Below are positions 1 to 4,953 of a stretch of DNA of 6,398 nucleotides, one piece after another; the stretch's first letter is position 1, and each line of letters starts with the position of its first letter. The position numbers and the translations under genes were made by a program. Under the pieces are notes generated by a model. It worked only from the letters and a program-made list of their open reading frames with translations. It searched no databases and was not told the origin of the DNA. Source of the DNA: Nitrospira sp. (GTDB lineage: Bacteria; Nitrospirota; JACRHL01); contig JALWRU010000205.1 in NCBI GenBank assembly GCA_026994095.1, forward strand, positions 1 to 6,398, in the 5' to 3' direction.

Positions 1-809
1 TGCTGCTGGACAAGGACGGCCACCGATTTATGCCGGACTACCATCCCCAGGCGGAGTTGGCGCCCAGAGACGAGGTGGCGCGGGCGATCTGGCAGCAGAT
101 GGCCACCAGCGGTGTGGACCATGTGGGGTTGGATATGAGCTGCATGAGCCGCACCCGGCTGGCGGAGCGCTTTCCGACCATCTATGAAATGTGCGACGGG
201 CTGGGGCTGGACGCCACCCGTGAGCCGATTCCCGTCTCCCCGGCGGCCCACTTTATTATGGGGGGGGTGCAGGTGGACGGCTGGGGGCGCACCAGCATAC
301 CGGGGCTGTTTGCGGCTGGTGAGGTGGCCTGTACCGGTGTGCACGGGGCCAACCGGCTGGCTAGCAATTCGCTGCTGGAGGCGCTGGTGTTTGGCGATCG
401 GGCCGGTCGGGCCATGGTCAATTCCAGCGAGAATATTGCCAGCGACGCAGGCAGTGAGGCCGCTGTCGAAGTGGTTGAGTCGGCCTTTGAGCGGGTCGGC
501 AAAAAGGCGGTGGCGCCTCGGTCATCGGCAGAAAATTCTCATCTTCACGCGACATTGGGGCACCTGATGTGGAATAATCTTGGCTTGGTGCGCGATGCAA
601 AGGGAATGGGATCCGCGCTGGAATGGATTGATAAGGCGCTCACAAGTGCCCCTTACACCCCTTTTTCCAGAGCGGGGATGGAATGCCTGAATCTACTAAG
701 GGTCGCTCGGGAGATTGCCCGGGCAGCCTTGGTACGCCCCGACGGATTGGGGGCACACTATCGGTCAGATGGAGGGGCTGCCGAGGACACCACAACTGCG
801 CGTGCTTGA
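1..809 (+). CDS. nadB: L-aspartate oxidase, C-terminal part (5' end outside window)
   Basis: NadB oxidises L-aspartate to iminoaspartate with FAD, the first step of de novo NAD synthesis together with quinolinate synthase NadA, in the cytoplasm. The reading frame is open from the left edge (first full codon at 3) to TGA at 807-809, giving about 268 residues, roughly half of a normal NadB of about 540. Family motifs seen in order are ERFM-like RFMPDY, ELAPRD (Arg codon 66-68), PAAHF (His codon 249-251), the FAD-binding GLFAAGEVACTGVHGANR stretch and RLASNSLLEA (Arg codon 354-356). By alignment from memory these Arg and His residues match the substrate-binding R290, H351 and R386 of E. coli NadB. 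The C-terminal helical domain (about 535-780) is recognisable from MWNNLGLVRD. Its usual ESRGAH motif is changed to DGLGAH (741-758). An 8-G run at 260-267 lies in the coding frame without breaking it. A fumarate reductase-type flavoprotein is unlikely given the NadB-specific motifs. Confidence 0.95.
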   Translation, partial: LLDKDGHRFMPDYHPQAELAPRDEVARAIWQQMATSGVDHVGLDMSCMSRTRLAERFPTIYEMCDGLGLDATREPIPVSPAAHFIMGGVQVDGWGRTSIPGLFAAGEVACTGVHGANRLASNSLLEALVFGDRAGRAMVNSSENIASDAGSEAAVEVVESAFERVGKKAVAPRSSAENSHLHATLGHLMWNNLGLVRDAKGMGSALEWIDKALTSAPYTPFSRAGMECLNLLRVAREIARAALVRPDGLGAHYRSDGGAAEDTTTARA

Positions 810-831
810 AATGACGCGTGTTTCTCAGGAC

Positions 832-838
832 GGGAGGT
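832..838 (+). promoter_or_regulatory. Shine-Dalgarno deciding the start of the Fis-like gene
   Basis: GGGAGGT lies 6 bases before the GTG at 845. It supports GTG 845 over the in-frame GTG at 818, which would place this site inside the coding region and has no comparable site of its own. Confidence 0.7.
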
Positions 839-844
839 CTGCTG

Positions 845-1183
845 GTGGGACATAAGACCGAAGTGTTTGCAACGGAGTTTGCAAACCGCTCATTGGAAGA
901 GCTTGTAGAGGGTAAGGTCCGTGGGTTCGTCCACGCCATGCTCAGTGCCGATCAAACCGGCTTATACCATGTATTGTTGGCGGAGTTTGAACGACCGCTG
1001 ATCGCTACCGCGCTGGAAGCGACGCGGGGCAATCAGGTGGCTGCGGCCCGGCTGCTCGGAATCAACCGCAATACGTTACGTAAAAAGATCAGTGATCTGG
1101 GGATCGCGGTGACCCGTCGGCGAGGACGCCCTCCAAGGGTGTTGTCCGAGTCGATCGGAGGGTTGCCACCCCGGGTGACTTGA
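845..1183 (+). CDS. Fis-family DNA-binding protein with C-terminal RGRP (AT-hook-like) tail
   Basis: This is a small homologue of the nucleoid protein and transcription factor Fis, or equally of the Fis-type DNA-binding domain that ends NtrC-like activators. With the GTG start at 845 it is 112 residues against 98 for E. coli Fis. Residues 16-60 match the dimerising helices (LYHVLLAEFERPLI at 40-53). Residues 61-87 are the helix-turn-helix, with RGNQVAAARLLG (61-72) followed by the recognition helix INRNTLRKKISDLG (73-86); GNQ, GINR and TLRKK are hallmarks of the family. The extra tail is basic, RRRGRPPR at 91-98, and holds the RGRP core of an AT-hook. No receiver or AAA+ domain is present, so it is a stand-alone binder. 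It starts 36 bases after the nadB stop and could be read from the same transcript, although E. coli fis sits with dusB. Its target genes cannot be inferred. Confidence 0.85.
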   Translation: MGHKTEVFATEFANRSLEELVEGKVRGFVHAMLSADQTGLYHVLLAEFERPLIATALEATRGNQVAAARLLGINRNTLRKKISDLGIAVTRRRGRPPRVLSESIGGLPPRVT

Positions 1184-1209
1184 GGGGCCAGCCTTTTTTT
1201 AAGGCCCTT
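1183..1209 (+). terminator. weak terminator-like inverted repeat after the Fis-like gene
   Basis: AGGGGCC (1183-1189) and GGCCCTT (1203-1209) are inverted with one mismatch. Alternatively GCCTT (1191-1195) pairs with AAGGC (1201-1205). A run of seven T lies in the loop (1194-1200) rather than after the stem, so this is not a standard rho-independent terminator in the + direction. It sits directly on the stop codon and is the only termination-like signal before the next gene pair. Confidence 0.25.
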
Positions 1210-1268
1210 CATCTGTTGAATCCATAGGCCCTGTCGCACTCCTTGCCCCCCAGGTAATAGGTGATGCG

Positions 1269-1368
1269 GCGGGGCCTTTGGCGTTTTGGAGTGGTCGTTG
1301 ATGTGCGGTTGTCCCTGCGTCCGGGTGGCCACCACCGATGGTGGTTGACCAGCCCGGAAGCGCCCCGC
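1269..1368 (+). other. structured region upstream of the ftrB-like gene: long imperfect hairpin enclosed by outer arms
   Basis: The core is a 39-base imperfect hairpin at 1320-1358. The inner stem ACCACC (1331-1336) pairs with GGTGGT (1340-1345) around a GAT loop. After one mismatch and two single-base bulges it continues through GTGG-type pairs to TCCGGG (1320-1325) against CCCGGA (1353-1358), about 16 pairs in all. Outer arms GCGGGGC (1269-1275) and GCCCCGC (1362-1368) could close a larger structure of 100 bases. No T-run follows, so it is not an obvious terminator. It matches no RNA family I recognise (not tRNA, tmRNA, 6S or SRP RNA). As DNA, the inner dyad abuts a candidate -35 box and could be an operator. 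Pairing was done by eye. Confidence 0.45.
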
Positions 1369-1374
1369 AATAAT
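1345..1374 (+). promoter_or_regulatory. candidate sigma70-like promoter for the ftrB-like/IsdG-like pair
   Basis: TTGACC (1345-1350) and AATAAT (1369-1374) are separated by 18 bases. Each hexamer matches the consensus at 5 of 6 positions, although the -10 misses its first T. Transcription would start near 1381, leaving a leader of about 70 bases before the ATG at 1450. The first T of the -35 is the last base of the ACCACC/GGTGGT dyad, so a protein bound there would overlap the promoter. Confidence 0.45.
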
Positions 1375-1449
1375 CAGATCAAGCCGTCCTCTTCTCGCGC
1401 TGATGCGATGGTTGGAATCGGTGGCAATTGTTTAGTGTGGAGGTGTCAC

Positions 1450-1797
1450 ATGGCGCAGTCGTCTGCCGCCGGGGCCGAAAAGCCCGCGAAGGATCTGGAA
1501 ACCTGTATCGCGGAGACGCGTGTGTTCACTCAAGGGGTGGTGGACAAGCTGGGGCTGGCCTTTAACCCGGACCCGGAAGTCAACGAGATGATCGTACAGG
1601 GTCTGGCCCGCCATCAGCACAATACCGGCAAGCGGTACTGCCCCTGTTTTGTGATTCAAAACGATCGGGCGCTGGACCGCATCTGCCCCTGTAAGCCGGG
1701 CTTGAAAGAAGAGATCCCCAGGGATGGCAAGTGCCATTGCGGCATCTTTTGCGCCACCGACTACACCGGTGACCCCTACACCCCGGCGGAGGGGTAA
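1450..1797 (+). CDS. ferredoxin:thioredoxin reductase catalytic (beta) chain homologue
   Basis: FTR catalytic chains use a [4Fe-4S] cluster beside a redox-active disulfide to pass electrons from ferredoxin to thioredoxin in the cytoplasm. The 115-residue product has the family pattern CPC (64-66), CPC (79-81), CHC (95-97), with an additional Cys101 and Cys19. By analogy with the Synechocystis enzyme, Cys64, 79, 81 and 95 would hold the cluster, Cys66 and Cys97 would form the active disulfide, and His96 would be the active-site histidine. The spacing is 12 and 13 residues between motifs, against 16 and 8 in plant and cyanobacterial FTR. GGAGGT at 1439-1444, 5 bases before the ATG, fixes the start; an in-frame ATG at 1261 would add 63 residues with no family resemblance. 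No variable chain, ferredoxin or thioredoxin gene is in the window. The next gene begins 3 bases after the stop, so the two are surely co-translated. The partner protein is unknown; a dedicated disulfide reductase role is possible. Confidence 0.88.
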   Translation: MAQSSAAGAEKPAKDLETCIAETRVFTQGVVDKLGLAFNPDPEVNEMIVQGLARHQHNTGKRYCPCFVIQNDRALDRICPCKPGLKEEIPRDGKCHCGIFCATDYTGDPYTPAEG

Positions 1798-1800
1798 GCG

Positions 1801-2121
1801 GTGTTTGTGGCCATGAATCGCTTTCAGGTGAAGCCGGGCAAGGGTGAGGTCTTCGAGTCGGCCTGGAGTTCACGCCAGAGCTATCTGGATCAGGTGCCCG
1901 GATTCGTGTCGTTTCGGCTGCTCAAAGGGGAGGATGATGTGTTCATTTCTTACTCCACCTGGGTGGACGAAAACGCCTTTGAGGCGTGGACCGATTCGGA
2001 CGCATTTGCCCAGGCTCATCGCCAGCGATTGCCGGAAGGGACGCTGGCAGGGCATCCACAATTATCCTGTTTTCAGGAGGTGCTGGTGCAGCAGGCCAAG
2101 GTGGTAGAGGGCGCGGATTGA
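1801..2121 (+). CDS. ABM-domain monooxygenase, IsdG-like (putative haem-degrading)
   Basis: The 106-residue product fits the dimeric ferredoxin-like alpha+beta fold of the antibiotic biosynthesis monooxygenase family and most resembles its haem-degrading IsdG/IsdI branch. Asn6 in FVAMNRF, Trp63 in FEAWTDSDAF and His73 in QAHRQR match Asn7, Trp67 and His77 of staphylococcal IsdG, including the exact ten-residue Trp-to-His spacing. The PGFVSFRLLKG turn (33-43) and the YSTWVDENAFEAW strand-helix (51-63) are also typical. If active it would open haem to release iron in the cytoplasm, needing an electron donor. The start is GTG 1801 with GGAGGGG at 1788-1794, inside the end of the ftrB-like gene, 6 bases upstream; a start at ATG 1813 would remove the first strand. 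The gap to the preceding stop is 3 bases, which implies translational coupling. No haem-uptake gene or Fur-like gene is visible, and other ABM functions cannot be excluded. Confidence 0.8.
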   Translation: MFVAMNRFQVKPGKGEVFESAWSSRQSYLDQVPGFVSFRLLKGEDDVFISYSTWVDENAFEAWTDSDAFAQAHRQRLPEGTLAGHPQLSCFQEVLVQQAKVVEGAD

Positions 2122-2151
2122 CGGGGGAATGCGGCTTGTCAAGGGGGGAAT

Positions 2152-2189
2152 TGCAGGCCGGTTCAGTGCGCTTCGCCTGCCCGCCTGCA
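2152..2189 (+). repeat. inverted repeat immediately upstream of the nuo -35 box
   Basis: TGCAGGC (2152-2158) and GCCTGCA (2183-2189) are perfect 7-base inverted arms separated by 24 bases. A further GCCTGC lies at 2175-2180 and a GCAGG at 2205-2209 in the promoter spacer. The right arm touches the -35 hexamer at 2190. It could be an operator for a dimeric regulator, or a weak stem ending the preceding transcript; no T-run follows it. Confidence 0.4.
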
Positions 2190-2219
2190 TTGACATTACG
2201 GCCCGCAGGTCCGTATGAT
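2190..2219 (+). promoter_or_regulatory. sigma70-like promoter of the nuo operon
   Basis: A perfect TTGACA (2190-2195) is followed after 18 bases by TATGAT (2214-2219), 5 of 6 matches to the -10 consensus. Transcription would begin near 2226-2229, giving a leader of about 85 bases before the nuoA GTG at 2312. It lies in the 190-base gap between the IsdG-like gene and nuoA and separates the two transcription units. The leader contains only short stems such as CGCA (2265-2268) with TGCG (2273-2276); I see no known riboswitch in it. Confidence 0.75.
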
Positions 2220-2298
2220 CCGGCTTTCATGTTGTATGACAATCAGGGTTGTGTGCCAGCGACACGCAGTGTTGCGGCGTATTCAAGCGAGCCAAACT

Positions 2299-2303
2299 GG
2301 AGG
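2299..2303 (+). promoter_or_regulatory. Shine-Dalgarno deciding the nuoA start
   Basis: GGAGG lies 8 bases before GTG 2312. The reading frame stays open upstream to 2249, but the added residues are cysteine- and charge-rich and unlike any NuoA N-terminus. Confidence 0.7.
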
Positions 2304-2311
2304 CGGTCTCC

Positions 2312-2683
2312 GTGACCACGGATTTTATCCCTAGCAATTACCTGCCGGTACTGATCTTTTTTATGATCGCTGCCGCGTTTGGTTTTGTCACCATCATCAT
2401 GGGCAAACTGGTACGGCCACAAAATCCGTACCGGGAAAAGGCCTTGCCCTACGAGTGTGGTGCGCCACCCATTTCGGATGCGCGCCAGCCGTTCCCCATG
2501 CGCTACTACATCATTGCGATGTTGTTTGTGCTGTTCGATATCGAGGCGGTGTTCATGTACCCGTGGGCGGTGGTGTTTAACGACATCGGCATCTACGGGC
2601 TGGTGGAGATGGGGCTGTTCATCCTGGTATTGGTGGTCGGCTATGTGTATGCCTGGGGCAAAGGGGCGTTGGAATGGGATTAA
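2312..2683 (+). CDS. nuoA: NADH-quinone oxidoreductase subunit A
   Basis: NuoA (ND3 homologue) is a membrane subunit of proton-pumping complex I at the joint between the peripheral and membrane arms. The 123-residue product has the expected three transmembrane helices, about residues 10-31, 66-89 and 96-116. Between helices 1 and 2 lies the conserved loop with YECG (Cys49 is the equivalent of the redox-sensitive Cys39 of mammalian ND3), followed by FPMRYY leading into helix 2. FDIEAVF (75-81) in helix 2 carries the conserved acidic pair Asp76 and Glu78. The length is typical of the family. The GTG start is supported by the upstream GGAGG. Its last 10 bases overlap nuoB, indicating translational coupling. 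It is the first gene of the operon behind the promoter at 2190-2219. Confidence 0.95.
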   Translation: MTTDFIPSNYLPVLIFFMIAAAFGFVTIIMGKLVRPQNPYREKALPYECGAPPISDARQPFPMRYYIIAMLFVLFDIEAVFMYPWAVVFNDIGIYGLVEMGLFILVLVVGYVYAWGKGALEWD

Positions 2684-3150
2684 ACCGAGAATTTGAGTCC
2701 GGCGTTTTGACCACCACGGTGGATCAGGCGGTCAACTGGGCGCGCAAGTCGGCCCTGTGGCCGATGACCTTTGGTCTGGCCTGCTGCGCCATCGAGATGA
2801 TCGCGGTGGTGGCGTCCCGTTACGATGTGGACCGTTTCGGTGCCGGGGTGTTTCGTGGCTCCCCCCGCCAGAGCGATTTGATGATTGTGGCCGGTACCCT
2901 GACCCGTAAAATGGCCCCGGTGGTGCGCCGCATCTATGATCAGATGCCGGAGCCGCGCTACGTGATTGCCATGGGTTCCTGTGCTACTTCTGGCAACGTC
3001 TACAACACCTATTCGGTGGTACAGGGGGTAGACCAGATTGTGCCGGTAGACGTCTATATCGCCGGTTGCCCACCGCGCCCGGAAGCCTTGATCGACGGCA
3101 TTTTGATGCTGCAAAAGAAGATCATGGATCAGAAGGTATTTACCAGGTAG
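2674..3150 (+). CDS. nuoB: NADH-quinone oxidoreductase subunit B (cluster N2 subunit)
   Basis: NuoB (PSST homologue) carries the terminal [4Fe-4S] cluster N2 that passes electrons to quinone in complex I. The 158-residue product has all four ligand cysteines: the tandem Cys37-Cys38 in FGLACCAIEM, Cys103 in GSCATSG and Cys132 in AGCPPRPEA. RYDVDRFGAG and RGSPRQSD (near 50-68) are the conserved quinone-site and arginine-rich stretches. The usual GSCANSGG motif reads GSCATSGN here. The ATG overlaps the end of nuoA by 10 bases in another frame, with AAGGGG at 2661-2666 as ribosome binding site. nuoC starts 6 bases after its TAG. Its length, near 160, is normal for bacteria. A hydrogenase small subunit is excluded by the neighbouring nuoA, C and D. 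Confidence 0.97.
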   Translation: MGLNREFESGVLTTTVDQAVNWARKSALWPMTFGLACCAIEMIAVVASRYDVDRFGAGVFRGSPRQSDLMIVAGTLTRKMAPVVRRIYDQMPEPRYVIAMGSCATSGNVYNTYSVVQGVDQIVPVDVYIAGCPPRPEALIDGILMLQKKIMDQKVFTR

Positions 3151-3156
3151 GACACC

Positions 3157-3666
3157 ATGACTGACGTGACGAGTAACGAGATCGTGGACAAGGTGCTGGC
3201 GGCATTCCCCGGCCGGGTCCGGTCCCACAAAATGTTTGCCGGTGAGCCGTACCTGTCGATCGACAAGGATGGCCTTCGGGATGTATGCCTGCTGCTGCGG
3301 GACGACCCGGACCTGGCGTTTGACTACCCGGTGGAGGTCACTGCGGTGGACTACCCGGACGACGCTGAACGGTTTGAGGTGATCCACGTCTTGTGGTCGA
3401 TCACCCACCGTCGTCGGGTGGTGGTCAAGAGCCGGGTGAGCGAGGGCGACTGCACGGTGGCGTCGGTGGCCGACATCTGGAAGGGTGCCAATTTCATGGA
3501 GCGCGAGACCTACGATATGTACGGCATCGTGTTTGAGGGCCACCCGGATCTGCGGCGCATCATGATGACCGACGACTTTGAGGGCTGGCCCCTGCGCAAG
3601 GACTTCCCCATCGAGGGGCACGGCTGGCGCGAACAGTTTGACTTTATTCCGCAGGTGGGAGACTGA
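3157..3666 (+). CDS. nuoC: NADH-quinone oxidoreductase subunit C
   Basis: NuoC (30 kDa subunit homologue) is a cofactor-free structural subunit of the connecting module of complex I, packing against NuoD and NuoB on the cytoplasmic side. The 169-residue product shows the signature near its C-terminus: ERETYDMYGIVFEGHPDLRR (about 115-134), then FEGWPLRKDFP (about 141-151). Most family members have GHPLRKD at the last site, and here a Trp replaces the His, a variant that I believe occurs in other lineages. The first half (residues 1-100) is the variable alpha/beta domain. The gene is separate from nuoD (the next ATG is 2 bases after its TGA), unlike the fused nuoCD of E. coli. Its start, 6 bases after nuoB, has only a short AGG/TAGGA type site (3145-3152), so coupling to nuoB is likely. 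Confidence 0.95.
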   Translation: MTDVTSNEIVDKVLAAFPGRVRSHKMFAGEPYLSIDKDGLRDVCLLLRDDPDLAFDYPVEVTAVDYPDDAERFEVIHVLWSITHRRRVVVKSRVSEGDCTVASVADIWKGANFMERETYDMYGIVFEGHPDLRRIMMTDDFEGWPLRKDFPIEGHGWREQFDFIPQVGD

Positions 3667-3668
3667 CC

Positions 3669-4901
3669 ATGCAGACCACCGAATATCTGTGGGACCCGGA
3701 GAGCGTTACCGAAGACGAAGAGTTGCCGCTGCTGCGGACCGAAAAGTTGATGCTCAACATGGGGCCTCAGCATCCGGCCACCCACGGGGTGTTGCAGGTG
3801 ATTCTGGAGCTGGAGGGGGAGAAGATCCTCAAGGCCACTCCGTACCTGGGGTACCTGCACCGGGGTACCGAGAAGATCGCCGAAGCGGGCACTTATCAGC
3901 AGGTCATTCCGCTCACCGACCGGCTCGATTACATCTGCGCCATGGCCAACAACTGGGCCTATGTGCGCGCGGTCGAAAAGCTGATGCAGGTGAAGGTGCC
4001 GGAGCGGGCCGAATGGCTGCGCACGCTGGTGGCCGAGCTGTCACGTATCTCTGGCCATCTGTTCTGGCTGGGTACGCAGGCGCTGGATATCGGTGCCATG
4101 ACCGTGTTCTTTTATACCTTCCGTGAGCGGGAAGTGTTGCTGGATGTATTTGAACGCATCTGTGGTGCGCGCCTTACCAATAGTTATATGCGTATCGGTG
4201 GGGTTGAAAAAGACATCGACGACTGGTGCATCGAGCAGCTGCGCGGCTTCCTGGAGACGTTTCAGGCGCGGGTAGACGAGTACGATACCTTGTTGCAGGA
4301 CAACCGCATCTGGATTTTGCGCACCAAGGACATCGCCGTGATTACCGGTGAGGACGCCATCAACTTCGGCCTGTCCGGGCCGTCGATTCGTGGCTCCGGT
4401 GTGAATTACGACCTGCGCAAGGCCGAGCCGTACGGCTATTACGACCGGCTCGACTTTGAAGTGCCGTTGGGCACCAAGGGTGATACCTACGATCGCTACT
4501 ACATCCGTGTGCGTGAGATGGAGCAGTCGGCCCACATGGTGCAGCAGTTGCTGGACAATATGCCCGAAGGGCCGTACATGTCCGAGGACCCCAAGCTGGT
4601 GCGCCCGGACAAGGTGCTGGTGAACATGTCCATGGAGGCCATGATTCAGCACTTCAAGGTGGTCTGCCACGGCTTTGATGTGCCTAAGGGCGAGACCTAT
4701 TGCGGTACCGAGTGCCCCAAAGGCGAGTTGGGTTTCTACATCGTCTCCGACGGCAGCGGCAACCCGTACAAGCTCAAGATTCGCGCCCCGTCCTACGTCC
4801 ATTTGGGCGCGCTGGACCATATGTCACGCGGCTATATGATTGCCGATATCGTGACGGTGTTCGGCAGCTACGATGTGGTGATGGGCGAGTGTGACCGCTA
4901 A
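3669..4901 (+). CDS. nuoD: NADH-quinone oxidoreductase subunit D (quinone-site subunit)
   Basis: NuoD (49 kDa homologue, related to [NiFe]-hydrogenase large subunits without the metal centre) forms the quinone pocket with NuoB. The 410-residue product covers the whole family. GPQHPATHG (32-40) is the quinone-site loop, with His39 matching bovine His59. DRLDY gives Tyr88, matching bovine Tyr108, and the constant offset of 20 supports both assignments. YLHRGTEKIAE (62-72), ARLTNSYMRIGGV, the SGPSIRGSG loop and the C-terminal VVMGECDR ending are all diagnostic. The start 2 bases after nuoC is preceded by GGTGGGAG (3654-3661). There are no NiFe-binding CxxC motifs, which excludes a hydrogenase. 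A 52-base gap with a small hairpin separates it from nuoE, the widest gap inside the operon. Confidence 0.97.
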   Translation: MQTTEYLWDPESVTEDEELPLLRTEKLMLNMGPQHPATHGVLQVILELEGEKILKATPYLGYLHRGTEKIAEAGTYQQVIPLTDRLDYICAMANNWAYVRAVEKLMQVKVPERAEWLRTLVAELSRISGHLFWLGTQALDIGAMTVFFYTFREREVLLDVFERICGARLTNSYMRIGGVEKDIDDWCIEQLRGFLETFQARVDEYDTLLQDNRIWILRTKDIAVITGEDAINFGLSGPSIRGSGVNYDLRKAEPYGYYDRLDFEVPLGTKGDTYDRYYIRVREMEQSAHMVQQLLDNMPEGPYMSEDPKLVRPDKVLVNMSMEAMIQHFKVVCHGFDVPKGETYCGTECPKGELGFYIVSDGSGNPYKLKIRAPSYVHLGALDHMSRGYMIADIVTVFGSYDVVMGECDR

Positions 4902-4915
4902 GGGCCGATGCCCTT
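4900..4915 (+). other. small intra-operon hairpin between nuoD and nuoE
   Basis: AAGGGC (4900-4905) and GCCCTT (4910-4915) form a perfect 6-pair stem with a 4-base CGAT loop. It starts within the nuoD stop codon and is followed by TTGTGTG, not a T-run. It may stabilise the upstream message or modulate read-through to nuoE; it is too weak to call a terminator. Confidence 0.4.
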
Positions 4916-4953
4916 TGTGTGACGTTTGCAGGATTGACTAGATAGGTAGTTTG

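Noticed and set aside
1269..1368. Possible tRNA or known small RNA in the gap before the FTR-like gene
   Set aside because: There is no T-loop GTTCRA sequence, no cloverleaf, and no SRP, 6S or tmRNA signature; only an unassigned hairpin can be supported.
1261..1449. N-terminal extension of the FTR-like gene starting at ATG 1261
   Set aside because: The added 63 residues do not resemble the family, cover the hairpin and candidate promoter, and the ATG at 1450 has a strong ribosome binding site.
2249..2311. Upstream GTG start for nuoA
   Set aside because: The extension has no NuoA-like character and runs through the leader; GTG 2312 has GGAGG at proper spacing.
2680..3621. Long open frame of 313 codons on the minus strand
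   Set aside because: It lies antisense to nuoB and nuoC, which have complete family motifs. The His- and Val-rich product fits the mirror image of GC-rich codons and no family.
4041..4820. Open frame of 259 codons on the minus strand
   Set aside because: It is antisense to the fully conserved nuoD. Its composition is typical of a shadow frame and it has no recognisable domain.
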